A stretch of 35,386 bases of DNA from Bacteroidales bacterium (GTDB lineage: Bacteria > Bacteroidota > Bacteroidia > Bacteroidales > Paludibacteraceae). Within the stretch, counting starts at the first letter, position 1. Each line of letters starts with the position of its first letter. Under the pieces are notes generated by a model, which worked only from the letters and a program-made list of their open reading frames with translations, was not told the origin of the DNA and made no database searches. Both the position numbers and the translations under genes were made by a program. Shown piece by piece: positions 9,124 through 16,273 of this stretch. The stretch covers positions 1-35,386 of the forward strand of contig JAUNIJ010000002.1 of assembly GCA_030523485.1 (NCBI GenBank). Direction: 5' to 3'.

Positions 9124-9168
9124 TTTCTTTATTTTATAGTTCTAACTAGTTCTATTTCTATTACAACA

Positions 9169-9176
9169 CAAAGATA
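9169..9176 (-). promoter_or_regulatory. -7 box for the propeller lipoprotein
   Basis: The minus strand reads TATCTTTG, a perfect TAnnTTTG match, about 46 nt upstream of the ATG at 9123. Confidence 0.6.
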
Positions 9177-9234
9177 GATACATTTTTATATATATCGCAC
9201 TGTGTTGATTCGGATTTTTCTCTCATCATCGCAT

Positions 9235-9275
9235 AAAAAAAAGGCCACGCCCTATTAAAAAATAGCAACGTGGCC
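9235..9275 (-). terminator. Intrinsic terminator after the DUF3078 gene
   Basis: The stem GGCCACG (9243-9249) / CGTGGCC (9269-9275) is followed on the minus strand by eight T residues (complement of 9235-9242). It lies just downstream of the minus-strand gene ending at 9318. Confidence 0.88.
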
Positions 9276-9317
9276 CCCCACTAACAATTATAAAAACATC
9301 AAAAAATCCGTATTCAA

Positions 9318-10352
9318 TCAGAAGCTATAACCAAGACCAAAGCCAAGCACGGCTTTAAACTGTGCACGAGGACGTGGGTTCTCGCCATTGCGATCGGTTA
9401 TTAGCACTGAGTCATAATATTTAAAGTTCGTTCCCAACGACACGTTCAACACTTTCAAGAACTGATACGATACGTTAACATCCCAATCGACATCAACATT
9501 ACCGAAGTTTTCGTTGTACGGTGTAAAGAGCGTTAGCGACGAGAGCACCTTGAAGTTCTTTATCAAGTCGTAGTTCACACGCGCTTTGAATGTGGCACCA
9601 AATTCTGCTTTGTAGGCACGATCTGGAAATTTGGTAGCATATTCTGTGCCGAGGTATTTTTCGCGGAACAAGCTATCGGTGCTTGTTGTGATACGTCCGG
9701 CTGCCGGAGAGAGATAGAGTGAAAAAATCGAGTTTGGCTTCCAGTCGACACCTACTGAGATATCGGTGTACGATGGTGAGAGCCATTTTGAAATATAGTT
9801 TTTATTTTCTACCCCATCGGTAGTGACGTATTCAAAACCTTTGGCATATTGTGAGCGAAAACCAGCCAAAGCCGTCAAATACCATTTGTTGGCGAACTCA
9901 TAACCTACTTTGGTGCTAAAGTTGATTTTATCATTGCTTTTACGCCAAGCATAAGTTGTTTGGTCTAACCACGAAAGTCCGAAATCTGAGTCGAAGTTCG
10001 ACTCCCATGCCCATTTGTTTTTCTTGTAAAGCAATGTGGCATTGCCTGCTATCACTCCGTTCACGTTGTTATTACCACCAGCAGCCCAATTCCACAAACC
10101 GGTTGCCGACATGTTGAACGAGATGATACCGCTTATCTTCCAATACTTAGGTGTCTCGCCTTCTGTTGTTTCAATCTTTTTTGAAGAGAGGTCGTCTGCC
10201 AAACCGGTTGCCGATTTCGTTACCTCTGTAACTTTCTTTGTCAACTCAATGGTCTGCTTGGCTAATGAATCGGGATTGTCGACAACTTGAGCATGTACAA
10301 TTGTTGCACAAACCAACGATACGATTAAGAAAAGCAATATTCGTCTCTTCAT
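9318..10352 (-). CDS. DUF3078 family outer-membrane beta-barrel protein
   Basis: A 344-residue protein with a signal peptide (MKRRILLFLIVSLVCATIVHAQ). A helical segment (residues about 30-60, repeated KKVTEVTKS-like text) precedes a long run of amphipathic strands rich in Tyr, Trp and Phe, ending LGFGLGYSF with the C-terminal Phe typical of outer-membrane barrels. Motifs such as NWAAGGNNNVNG, NKWAWESNFDSDFG and WLSPSYTDISVGVDWKP characterise DUF3078, a Bacteroidetes family of unknown role. It is monocistronic, with a possible -7 box at 10435-10442 and its own terminator. Confidence 0.88.
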   Translation of the reverse strand: MKRRILLFLIVSLVCATIVHAQVVDNPDSLAKQTIELTKKVTEVTKSATGLADDLSSKKIETTEGETPKYWKISGIISFNMSATGLWNWAAGGNNNVNGVIAGNATLLYKKNKWAWESNFDSDFGLSWLDQTTYAWRKSNDKINFSTKVGYEFANKWYLTALAGFRSQYAKGFEYVTTDGVENKNYISKWLSPSYTDISVGVDWKPNSIFSLYLSPAAGRITTSTDSLFREKYLGTEYATKFPDRAYKAEFGATFKARVNYDLIKNFKVLSSLTLFTPYNENFGNVDVDWDVNVSYQFLKVLNVSLGTNFKYYDSVLITDRNGENPRPRAQFKAVLGFGLGYSF

Positions 10353-10434
10353 ATTTATTGTTGTTGTAAAAATCTACTTGTCATATTTCGCTATGATTTT
10401 TTCATAGCACATTTGACTTGTACTTTTCACACCG

Positions 10435-10442
10435 CAAAATTA
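10435..10442 (-). promoter_or_regulatory. Possible -7 box for the DUF3078 gene
   Basis: The minus strand reads TAATTTTG, fitting TAnnTTTG, 83 nt upstream of the ATG at 10352. Confidence 0.45.
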
Positions 10443-10565
10443 ATCATTTTTCTGTCATCTGCAAATTTGTCGTTTCAATACGTTCATTTTTTTTCTTGTA
10501 ATCGCATTAAATCCACTATTACAATAACTTACAATTCTACCTAAACGACAAAAAAATATTTTTTC

Positions 10566-10613
10566 GCCTCTTTTTTAGGCTATTTCTCACTCTCACAGCA
10601 ACCTAAAAAAGGC
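10566..10613. repeat. Long inverted repeat in an AT-rich intergenic stretch
   Basis: The arm at 10566-10580 (GCCTCTTTTTTAGGC) pairs with CCTAAAAAAGGC (10602-10613) apart from one bulge. It is followed on the plus strand by ATTTTTT, so it resembles an intrinsic terminator although no plus-strand gene precedes it. Around it, 10443-10720 is AT-rich, contains no supportable ORF, and carries one perfect DnaA-box sequence (TTATCCACA, 10648-10656). The repeat could end an unseen small RNA, or be regulatory. Confidence 0.4.
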
Positions 10614-10722
10614 ATTTTTTGGTAACGAAAATCACTTTTTCCATATGTTATCCACATTAATACAATAAGAGATTAGACTACTACAAACACCGTTTTGTGC
10701 ACAACATTTCAACATAAAGTTG

Positions 10723-10730
10723 TACCTTTG
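10723..10730 (+). promoter_or_regulatory. -7 box for the queC-queF transcript
   Basis: TACCTTTG is a perfect match, with a TTTTGTG element about 20 nt upstream as a possible -33 element. It predicts a start near 10736 and therefore a leader of about 175 nt before queC, far longer than for other genes here. Confidence 0.7.
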
Positions 10731-10768
10731 CACCTAGAATTCCAGAGAGAGATGCTCTATCTCTTGAG

Positions 10769-10800
10769 GCGTGTGCTTGGTCAACCACGTAAAAAACAAG
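10769..10800 (+). ncRNA. preQ1-I riboswitch aptamer
   Basis: The leader of queC-queF can fold as the H-type pseudoknot of the preQ1-I class. P1 is GCGTG (10769-10773) with CACGT (10786-10790), including one G-U pair. P2 is CTTG (10776-10779) in the loop with CAAG (10797-10800) in the tail. An A6 linker (10791-10796) joins them, and a C (10785) sits directly before the 3' strand of P1, where the ligand-pairing C lies in known aptamers. The P1 loop is 12 nt, as in the Bacillus aptamer as I recall it. Both downstream genes make preQ1 precursors, so feedback by preQ1 is the expected logic. This was found by manual folding; no covariance model was run. Confidence 0.75.
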
Positions 10801-10806
10801 AAAACA

Positions 10807-10950
10807 ATGCAAACACAAATCTACGCATTACCCCTGCTTAATAGCATACTACCCACAATAACAAGTATTGTGGCACTCCCTCTTTCCAACAACCCCTTTA
10901 ATTCTCAATGCAATGACCCTTCAAAAAAATGCTGCACTCGTTGTGCTTAG
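10807..10950 (+). CDS. Possible 47-codon leader ORF between the riboswitch and queC
   Basis: An ATG 6 nt after the riboswitch pseudoknot opens a 47-codon frame ending with TAG at 10948-10950. It overlaps the start of queC by 38 nt in another frame. The product is hydrophobic in its first half ([20 protein letters not shown]) and Cys-rich at its end (KKCCTRCA). I recognise no family. It may be a leader peptide whose translation is what the riboswitch directly controls, or a chance ORF. An 8-bp hairpin (10853-10873) lies within it. Confidence 0.3.
   Translation: MQTQIYALPLLNSILPTITSIVALPLSNNPFNSQCNDPSKKCCTRCA
10853..10873 (+). promoter_or_regulatory. Perfect 8-bp hairpin in the queC leader
   Basis: CCACAATA (10853-10860) pairs with TATTGTGG (10866-10873) across a 5-nt loop. 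No U-tract follows, so it is not a simple terminator. It may be part of the riboswitch expression platform or limit ribosome access to queC, whose ATG is 39 nt further on. Confidence 0.45.
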
Positions 10951-11578
10951 TGGAGGCCAAGACTCTACTACTTGTCTATTTTGGGCAAAACAACATTTCG
11001 ATAAACTCTATGCTATTACGTTCGATTACGGACAACGTCATCGTAATGAGATAGACATTGCACGTAAAATGGCAGCGCTGGCAGGAGCAGAATTTCGACT
11101 TATCAAAAACGAAATTATCGGCACACTCGGACACAACGCATTAGTCGACACCTCCGACAATGTCGACACCCTACACATAGAAAACAAACTGCCAAATACT
11201 TTCGTGCCAGGGCGCAATCTCTTCTTCATCAGTATGGCCGCCGTGTGGGCACGAGAATTAGGTGTAAAAAACATTATTACCGGTGTGTCGCAAACCGATT
11301 TCAGCGGCTACCCCGATTGCCGCGACTCGTTCATCAAAAGTCTTAACGTAACGCTTAACCTCGCTATGGACGAACAATTCGAAATCATCACACCACTTAT
11401 GTGGCTCGACAAAGCAGAAACATGGGCAATGGCAGACCAACTCGGAGTGTTTGACCTCGTGCGACACGAATCGCTCACCTGCTACAACGGCATAAAAGGC
11501 GACGGATGTGGCGAATGCATTGCATGTAAACTACGACGCAAAGGATTAGAAACTTACCTCGCTAGCAAGAAACAATAA
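10913..11578 (+). CDS. queC: 7-cyano-7-deazaguanine (preQ0) synthase QueC
   Basis: A 221-residue ATP-dependent enzyme that converts 7-carboxy-7-deazaguanine to preQ0 for the queuosine tRNA modification. The N-terminal PP-loop motif LSGGQDSTT (residues 12-20) binds ATP, followed by TFDYGQRH and the VPGRN segment. The C-terminus carries the zinc-binding four-cysteine cluster in [16 protein letters not shown]. An in-frame stop at 10859-10861 limits the start. The ATG at 10913 is preferred over a TTG at 10868 because it places the PP-loop normally near the N-terminus. queF follows after 23 nt. Expression is probably governed by the upstream preQ1-I riboswitch. Confidence 0.95.
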   Translation: MTLQKNAALVVLSGGQDSTTCLFWAKQHFDKLYAITFDYGQRHRNEIDIARKMAALAGAEFRLIKNEIIGTLGHNALVDTSDNVDTLHIENKLPNTFVPGRNLFFISMAAVWARELGVKNIITGVSQTDFSGYPDCRDSFIKSLNVTLNLAMDEQFEIITPLMWLDKAETWAMADQLGVFDLVRHESLTCYNGIKGDGCGECIACKLRRKGLETYLASKKQ

Positions 11579-11601
11579 CCACGAGATACTATAATTATAT
11601 A

Positions 11602-12087
11602 ATGAAAGACGAAGCACTGAAAGACCTCACACGACTTGGAGGCAAAACAACATACTACACCGACTACGCACCAGAAGCACTAGAAACCTTCGACAACAAA
11701 CACCCAGAACACGACTACTGGGTGCAATTCAATTGTCCTGAATTTACAAGCCTATGCCCAATTACAGGGCAACCAGACTTCGCAGAAATACGCATCTGCT
11801 ACATTCCCGACGTGAAAATGGTGGAAAGCAAAAGCCTTAAACTCTATTTATTTAGCTTTCGAAATCATGGCGCCTTTCACGAAGACTGTGTCAACATCAT
11901 TCTCAACGACCTTGTCAAACTCATGGCACCTAAATATATCGAAGTCACTGGATTGTTCACACCACGTGGCGGAATCTCCATTTATCCCTACGCCAACTAC
12001 GGAAAACCAAACACAAAATACGCCGAAATGGCTGTGAAAAGGATGGAAAACTACACTCCAACAGCCCCAACACACCGAAATTTTTAA
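11602..12087 (+). CDS. queF: preQ1 synthase QueF (NADPH-dependent nitrile reductase)
   Basis: A 161-residue unimodular (type I) QueF, which reduces the nitrile of preQ0 to the aminomethyl group of preQ1, the step directly after QueC. The catalytic Cys52 and Asp59 are visible in LCPITGQPD. The QueF signature [11 protein letters not shown] (residues 75-85) and the substrate-binding FHEDCVN (His93, Glu94) follow. The length equals that of Bacillus-type QueF rather than the longer E. coli form. It forms a two-gene unit with queC. I see no clear terminator between its end and the next promoter at 12217; two A-rich runs occupy the gap. Confidence 0.96.
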   Translation: MKDEALKDLTRLGGKTTYYTDYAPEALETFDNKHPEHDYWVQFNCPEFTSLCPITGQPDFAEIRICYIPDVKMVESKSLKLYLFSFRNHGAFHEDCVNIILNDLVKLMAPKYIEVTGLFTPRGGISIYPYANYGKPNTKYAEMAVKRMENYTPTAPTHRNF

Positions 12088-12216
12088 GAAAAATTTGATT
12101 TACAAGGACAACGCAAATAGCTGATTATAAACACAGTATAAGCGGCGCTCAAAAAAAAATGCACTTTTCTGCGAAAAAAAATGACTTTGGAGATACACCA
12201 TACAAAAAATAGTGGT

Positions 12217-12224
12217 TAACTTTG
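12217..12224 (+). promoter_or_regulatory. -7 box for the small acidic lipoprotein gene
   Basis: TAACTTTG, a perfect TAnnTTTG match, 46 nt upstream of the ATG at 12271. Confidence 0.62.
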
Positions 12225-12270
12225 CACCCGATTTTTGGTTAAATATTTATCGTTTTTAATACTTGAAAAA

Positions 12271-12462
12271 ATGAAAAAGATTGCTCTTTTCTTTGCTGCT
12301 GCCGCTATGACAGTTGCATTCGCTGCTTGCGGTAACAAAGCAGAAAACGCTGAAGAAGCTACAGAAGAAGTAGTAGAAGAAGCTATTGAAGTTGTTGAAG
12401 AACCAGTAGAAGAGGTTATCGACACTTTGGCTGAAGTTGCTGAAGAAGTAGTAGCTGAATAA
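12271..12462 (+). CDS. Small acidic lipoprotein, Glu/Val-rich
   Basis: A 63-residue predicted lipoprotein. MKKIALFFAAAAMTVAFAAC is a signal sequence with a lipobox (FAAC, Cys20). The mature part is only about 44 residues and consists almost entirely of Glu, Val and Ala in EEVVEEA-type units, giving a highly acidic, probably helical or disordered tail. The start at 12271 is chosen because MKK begins the signal peptide and an upstream in-frame extension would be non-hydrophobic. It has its own promoter and a strong terminator, so it is transcribed alone. Similar tiny acidic lipoproteins occur in Bacteroidetes, with unknown role. Confidence 0.8.
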   Translation: MKKIALFFAAAAMTVAFAACGNKAENAEEATEEVVEEAIEVVEEPVEEVIDTLAEVAEEVVAE

Positions 12463-12481
12463 TTTCAGACGAAAAAGAAAG

Positions 12482-12521
12482 GCTCTCGTGTAGCAAACGC
12501 TACTACGAGAGCTTTTTTTTT
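12482..12521 (+). terminator. Intrinsic terminator after the acidic lipoprotein gene
   Basis: GCTCTCGT (12482-12489) pairs with ACGAGAGC (12505-12512), with an inner GTAGC/GCTAC stem and a run of nine T residues. It is immediately followed by the hisG promoter. Confidence 0.93.
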
Positions 12522-12522
12522 G

Positions 12523-12530
12523 TACCTTTG
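12523..12530 (+). promoter_or_regulatory. -7 box for hisG
   Basis: TACCTTTG, 29 nt upstream of the ATG at 12560. It abuts the U-tract of the preceding terminator, so the in-frame extension beginning at 12530 cannot be coding. Confidence 0.65.
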
Positions 12531-12559
12531 TGGCGAAAGAAAAACAACTCATCTTAACA

Positions 12560-13408
12560 ATGTTACGCATAGCAATAGCTCCAAACGCACAGTTCTGTGA
12601 ATCGACCATCGATATCCTGCGGTCGGCTGGCGTACAATTTCCCAGCAACAACACACTTATAGCGCGCTCACGACAGTTCCCAGCTGAGGTGTTCACACTA
12701 CCCTACAACGAAATTCTACACAACGTTTCCAACGGCATTGTTGACATTGGTATCGTTGGCGATCACCACCTAATAAACAAAGACCCAAACATTGAAGAGG
12801 TGCGCCACTTCCCCTTTGCCAGTTGCAACCTCTCAATCTCGTTGCCAAAAACAACACGCTACAAAGGGCTAGAGTGGTTGGTGGGTAAAAAAATAGCCAC
12901 ACCATTTACCGACGTGCTGACTAACTACCTAAAATCGAAAAACATACGTGCACAAGTAATTCCTATCAGCAACCTCTCATCGTTTATTCCAGAGATGGGT
13001 GTTGCCGATGCGGTGTTCGACCTCGTGATTACTGGTTCTACCTTGCTTCAGCACAACCTACGCGAAGTAGAAGTAGTGATGCAGACATCGCCCACACTCA
13101 TTGCCTACAAAAAAATGGCGCCAACACAACGTATGATTTTCGATGAACTTTTGGTGCGCATCGACGCTATTCTCGAGGCTAAAGGCAAAAAATCGATTAC
13201 CATGATGGTTGACACCGACAAAGTCGATGAAATAATCAACATGCTGATTCCAAACGCAGAACCGGCCATTATACCATTGAAAAGCAACAACAAATGTTTT
13301 ATTACACTCATCACAGAAGAAAGTCGTGTGTGGGACGTGCTACCACGACTCAAACAAATGAATGTAAGCAACATCACATTTGGTTCAATCGATAAGATTG
13401 TGCTATAG
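12560..13408 (+). CDS. hisG: Divergent long-form ATP phosphoribosyltransferase HisG
   Basis: A 282-residue protein that aligns along its length with long-form HisG, the first enzyme of histidine synthesis (ATP + PRPP to phosphoribosyl-ATP). The two periplasmic-binding-like lobes and a C-terminal ACT-like regulatory domain (from about residue 205) are present. The PRPP-binding motif is recognisable as DLVITGSTL, and VDIGIVGDHHL matches the DLGIVGEN strand. Other conserved positions differ: the usual LRDDDIP reads LPYNEIL, the CRLS segment reads CNLS, and ATSYP reads ATPFT. No other his gene is adjacent, whereas in Bacteroides hisG usually heads hisGDCB. It may be a functional divergent enzyme or a repurposed paralogue. 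The ATG at 12560 fits the family N-terminus and the promoter. Confidence 0.78.
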   Translation: MLRIAIAPNAQFCESTIDILRSAGVQFPSNNTLIARSRQFPAEVFTLPYNEILHNVSNGIVDIGIVGDHHLINKDPNIEEVRHFPFASCNLSISLPKTTRYKGLEWLVGKKIATPFTDVLTNYLKSKNIRAQVIPISNLSSFIPEMGVADAVFDLVITGSTLLQHNLREVEVVMQTSPTLIAYKKMAPTQRMIFDELLVRIDAILEAKGKKSITMMVDTDKVDEIINMLIPNAEPAIIPLKSNNKCFITLITEESRVWDVLPRLKQMNVSNITFGSIDKIVL

Positions 13409-13432
13409 CAACACATAGAACTCTATATACAG

Positions 13433-13469
13433 AAAAAATCCACTTGAGTGTTTTCAAGTGGATTTTTTT
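13433..13469. terminator. Terminator after hisG
   Basis: AAATCCACTTGA (13436-13447) pairs perfectly with TCAAGTGGATTT (13454-13465). T residues follow on the right and A residues precede on the left, so it can act on both strands between the convergent hisG and cls. Confidence 0.9.
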
Positions 13470-13566
13470 GCTTTCTATATTTTAAAGCACACGAAATAAT
13501 AAGAACAGCGGAACAAATAGATGAAAAAATTAAATGTCAGCAACCTACGGAGTGATGTACAATCAT

Positions 13567-15003
13567 TTACATCAGTGGGCTTAACAATCGCGCGGCAGAT
13601 TCGATGAATCGTTTCCAATGCGAGCGCGTTTGCCAATGGCTTAATGAAAGGAGGTCGCACTGTGTCATATCTTGTCGGAATGCTTGCTGTAACTGTTTAG
13701 CTGTCACTTCATCGTAGATAAAAGCAGCCACTTCAAAGTTTTGCTCGTAGCTACGGTTATCCATATTGGCAGAGCCGATGATAGTCAATTGGTCATCGAC
13801 CACTATGGTTTTACTATGTAAAAAATTGTTGTTGTAGAAGAGCACATGCACGCCACTTTTCATCAGCCGTTGAAAATAGGAGCACGAGGCAGCCGCCACG
13901 ACGGGTGTGTCGCTCTTTCGAGGTATCATCAGCCGCACGTCAACACCGCCTAATGCCGCCGTTTCCAGCGCATTAAGGATACTCTCTGGCGGCACGAAAT
14001 AAGGTGATTGTATGTAGATATATTTGGTGGCGTTGCTGATAGCGGAAACGATGCCATGAAGTATGGTAGGCCATTCGGTGTCTGGTCCCGACATTACGAT
14101 TTGCACAACATTATGTGTGTCAAATTGCTGTGGCTTTGGATAGTATTTTGGTGCATTGATTTGTTTGCCTTCCACGAGGTACCAATCAGTTAGAAATACC
14201 TTTTGCAGTCCTTGAACGGCGGCTCCCTCAATGCGCACCATGGTGTCGCGCCAGGATCCAAGTCGGTTACCAGTGACGTAGCGGTCAGCTATGTTAACGC
14301 CTCCTGTGTACCCAATTCTTCCATCTAAGACGATAATTTTACGATGGTTGCGCCAGTTAATCTTACCAAAGCCAAAACGTAGACCTACGGGCAAATAAGT
14401 AACAACGTAGATGCCTGCATTTTTCATCGATTTCACATAAGCTTCAGAGAGGTTGTAACTACCTACATAATCGTAGATTACGCGCACTCTGACGCCCTCT
14501 TTAGCTTTTTTAATGAGTAGTCGTCGTAGTCGGTTTCCTATTTCATCGTCGGCAAGTATGAAGAATTCGATGTGTATGTGATCTTTTGCTTGTTCGATGT
14601 CTAGAAACATTCGTTCGAAGGTATTTTTACATTCGACTAGCGGTTCGATATTGGAGTTCTCATAGGGTATGGCACCGCTGTTGCTTTTTAGCAGTAGCAT
14701 GCTTTTGCGAACACTTGAAGGCAAGTCGGCATGTTTGATTTGTTGTGTGCTGATGGCATTGGTAGGAGCTACGTAGAGTGCGTCGGTGTTTTTATGCGAA
14801 AAGATTTTCTTGCCTCTGAGGTCGCGCCCAAAGAAATAATAGAGCACCAATCCCAACAGAGGTAAGAGGGTAAGGACGCAAATCCATGCCAAGGTTTTCA
14901 CCGGGTTGCGGTTCTCGGAGAGTATGACAAGAATAACCATAACTACAACATAGATGTAGAATGGCGTCAACACTTTATAGATGATGTCGAGAACGGCGTC
15001 CAT
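13567..15003 (-). CDS. cls: Cardiolipin synthase (phospholipase D superfamily)
   Basis: A 478-residue membrane enzyme that makes cardiolipin from phosphatidylglycerol. Two N-terminal transmembrane segments (about residues 8-28 and 38-58, the second followed by YYFFGRDLRGKK) precede two phospholipase D domains. Both HKD motifs are complete: HRKIIVLDG (His220, Lys222, Asp227) and HSKTIVVDD (His396, Lys398, Asp403), each followed by the usual GGxN or GSxN motif. Length and layout match bacterial Cls of the ClsA type. It begins 2 nt after the ribD stop, so the two genes are surely co-transcribed although their pathways are unrelated. Confidence 0.95.
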   Translation of the reverse strand: MDAVLDIIYKVLTPFYIYVVVMVILVILSENRNPVKTLAWICVLTLLPLLGLVLYYFFGRDLRGKKIFSHKNTDALYVAPTNAISTQQIKHADLPSSVRKSMLLLKSNSGAIPYENSNIEPLVECKNTFERMFLDIEQAKDHIHIEFFILADDEIGNRLRRLLIKKAKEGVRVRVIYDYVGSYNLSEAYVKSMKNAGIYVVTYLPVGLRFGFGKINWRNHRKIIVLDGRIGYTGGVNIADRYVTGNRLGSWRDTMVRIEGAAVQGLQKVFLTDWYLVEGKQINAPKYYPKPQQFDTHNVVQIVMSGPDTEWPTILHGIVSAISNATKYIYIQSPYFVPPESILNALETAALGGVDVRLMIPRKSDTPVVAAASCSYFQRLMKSGVHVLFYNNNFLHSKTIVVDDQLTIIGSANMDNRSYEQNFEVAAFIYDEVTAKQLQQAFRQDMTQCDLLSLSHWQTRSHWKRFIESAARLLSPLM

Positions 15004-15005
15004 GT

Positions 15006-16052
15006 TTAACGATTATAGTAATAGAACATGGTGTTTGGTCCGTAGTGTTCGGTTCTTTGTGGGAAGTGTGGGAAGTTTGGTGCTGCAATGCCGTTTTTAA
15101 GTATGCATGGTGCTACTTCGATATGACATTCGTCCCAATAGTTACCATCGATGAAAGCTTGCAATAGCTGACTACCCCCTTCTACGATAACAGACAGTAT
15201 GTTGTGTCGGTATAGAAAGTCGAGTATTTGCGGCACGATATTCTTTTTAAAGTTGATGTGTTGGAAGGTAATGTTGTCGATGTTTTCGACGTCTTTTTCA
15301 GTAAAGACGACGGTGGGTGCAGCACTGTCGAAGATGCGACTATCTTGTGGCACACGTAATGAGCGGTCTACAACGAGTCGCACGGGGTTTGGTCCGTGCC
15401 ATTTCGTGACGGTGAGGTGCGGATTGTCAAGCACCGCGGTGTTTGTTCCGACCAAGATGGCAGACTCTTGTGTGCGAATTTGATGGTTGAGCGCTTTGGT
15501 GACAGGCGTGGATATTTTAACTGGAGGGTTAGTGCCATCGGAGCGTAAGAGATCGATGTAGCCGTCAGCACTCTGAGCCCATTTAAGCAGTATGAACGGG
15601 CGTTGTTTGGTGTGAAAGGTGAAGAACCGACGGTTCAGTTCCCAACATTCATCCTGGCAAACACCTACTTCAACATTAATGCCGTGGGCACGCATGCGCT
15701 CAACACCCTTGCCAGCCACCTTGTCGTGGGGGTCGAGAGTGCCAACAACAACATGTGGAATACCTTTGTTGATGATGAGGTCACAACACGGTGGCGTTTT
15801 CCCGAAGTGCGCACAAGGCTCTAAATTGACATAGATGGTGGCATCTCGCAGTAAACTATGGTCTGTAACAGAAGCTATTGCATTAACTTCGGCATGTGGT
15901 TCACCACAACGATGATGATAGCCTTCACCAATGACAACACCATTACGAACAATTACGGCGCCTACCATGGGGTTGGGTGCTGTGTGTCCTGCTGCTTGTT
16001 TTGCCAACTGTAAGCAACGATGCATGTACAACTCGTGCTGACTTTGCTCCAT
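15006..16052 (-). CDS. ribD: Bifunctional riboflavin biosynthesis deaminase/reductase RibD
   Basis: A 348-residue RibD, which deaminates 2,5-diamino-6-ribosylamino-pyrimidinone phosphate and then reduces the ribosyl chain with NADPH. The N-terminal deaminase has the zinc site HAEVNAI (His53, Glu55) and PCAHFGKTPPC (Cys80, Cys89). The C-terminal reductase domain starts near residue 147 (FILLKWAQSADGYID) and contains VGTNTAVLDNPHLT and VIVEGGSQLLQAFI. It is full length. A -7 box at 16094-16101 precedes it, with no FMN-riboswitch-like structure in the short leader. cls follows in the same transcript. Confidence 0.96.
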   Translation of the reverse strand: MEQSQHELYMHRCLQLAKQAAGHTAPNPMVGAVIVRNGVVIGEGYHHRCGEPHAEVNAIASVTDHSLLRDATIYVNLEPCAHFGKTPPCCDLIINKGIPHVVVGTLDPHDKVAGKGVERMRAHGINVEVGVCQDECWELNRRFFTFHTKQRPFILLKWAQSADGYIDLLRSDGTNPPVKISTPVTKALNHQIRTQESAILVGTNTAVLDNPHLTVTKWHGPNPVRLVVDRSLRVPQDSRIFDSAAPTVVFTEKDVENIDNITFQHINFKKNIVPQILDFLYRHNILSVIVEGGSQLLQAFIDGNYWDECHIEVAPCILKNGIAAPNFPHFPQRTEHYGPNTMFYYYNR

Positions 16053-16093
16053 AGTTTTCTTTTTGGGTTATTGTTTTGTTTATAAACCTTTGG

Positions 16094-16101
16094 CAAAGGT
16101 A
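16094..16101 (-). promoter_or_regulatory. -7 box for ribD-cls
   Basis: The minus strand reads TACCTTTG, 41 nt upstream of the ribD ATG. Confidence 0.65.
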
Positions 16102-16216
16102 ATTCATTTATTCGGAATAACACGCACGATAACTGGTCTTACTTACAATAAAAAGCGTTTTTAATACGTACAACAACGCCTATCTTGTTTTATGCAAGCA
16201 TAACAATGCTATGGGG

Positions 16217-16250
16217 AAAAGAAAAAGGAGGAGCAAATGCCCCTCCTTGA
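16217..16250 (-). terminator. Terminator after the two-domain lipoprotein gene
   Basis: AAGGAG (16225-16230) pairs with CTCCTT (16243-16248), with an inner GC/GC pairing. On the minus strand the stem runs into a T-rich tract. It lies 24 nt beyond the stop of the gene at 16274. Confidence 0.75.
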
Positions 16251-16273
16251 GTTTTTTATCTATTAATAATAGA

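Noticed and set aside
10353-10912. Possible replication origin: AT-rich gap, divergent genes, perfect DnaA box
   Set aside because: Only one DnaA box is present, the strand bias does not switch consistently on either side, and no origin-associated genes are near.
12856-13460. Remaining histidine operon genes after hisG
   Set aside because: A strong terminator follows hisG and the next gene is the convergent cls; no hisD, hisC or hisB reading frame is present.
16053-16216. FMN riboswitch upstream of ribD
   Set aside because: The leader from the -7 box to the ATG is about 35 nt, too short, and shows none of the conserved FMN-element stems.
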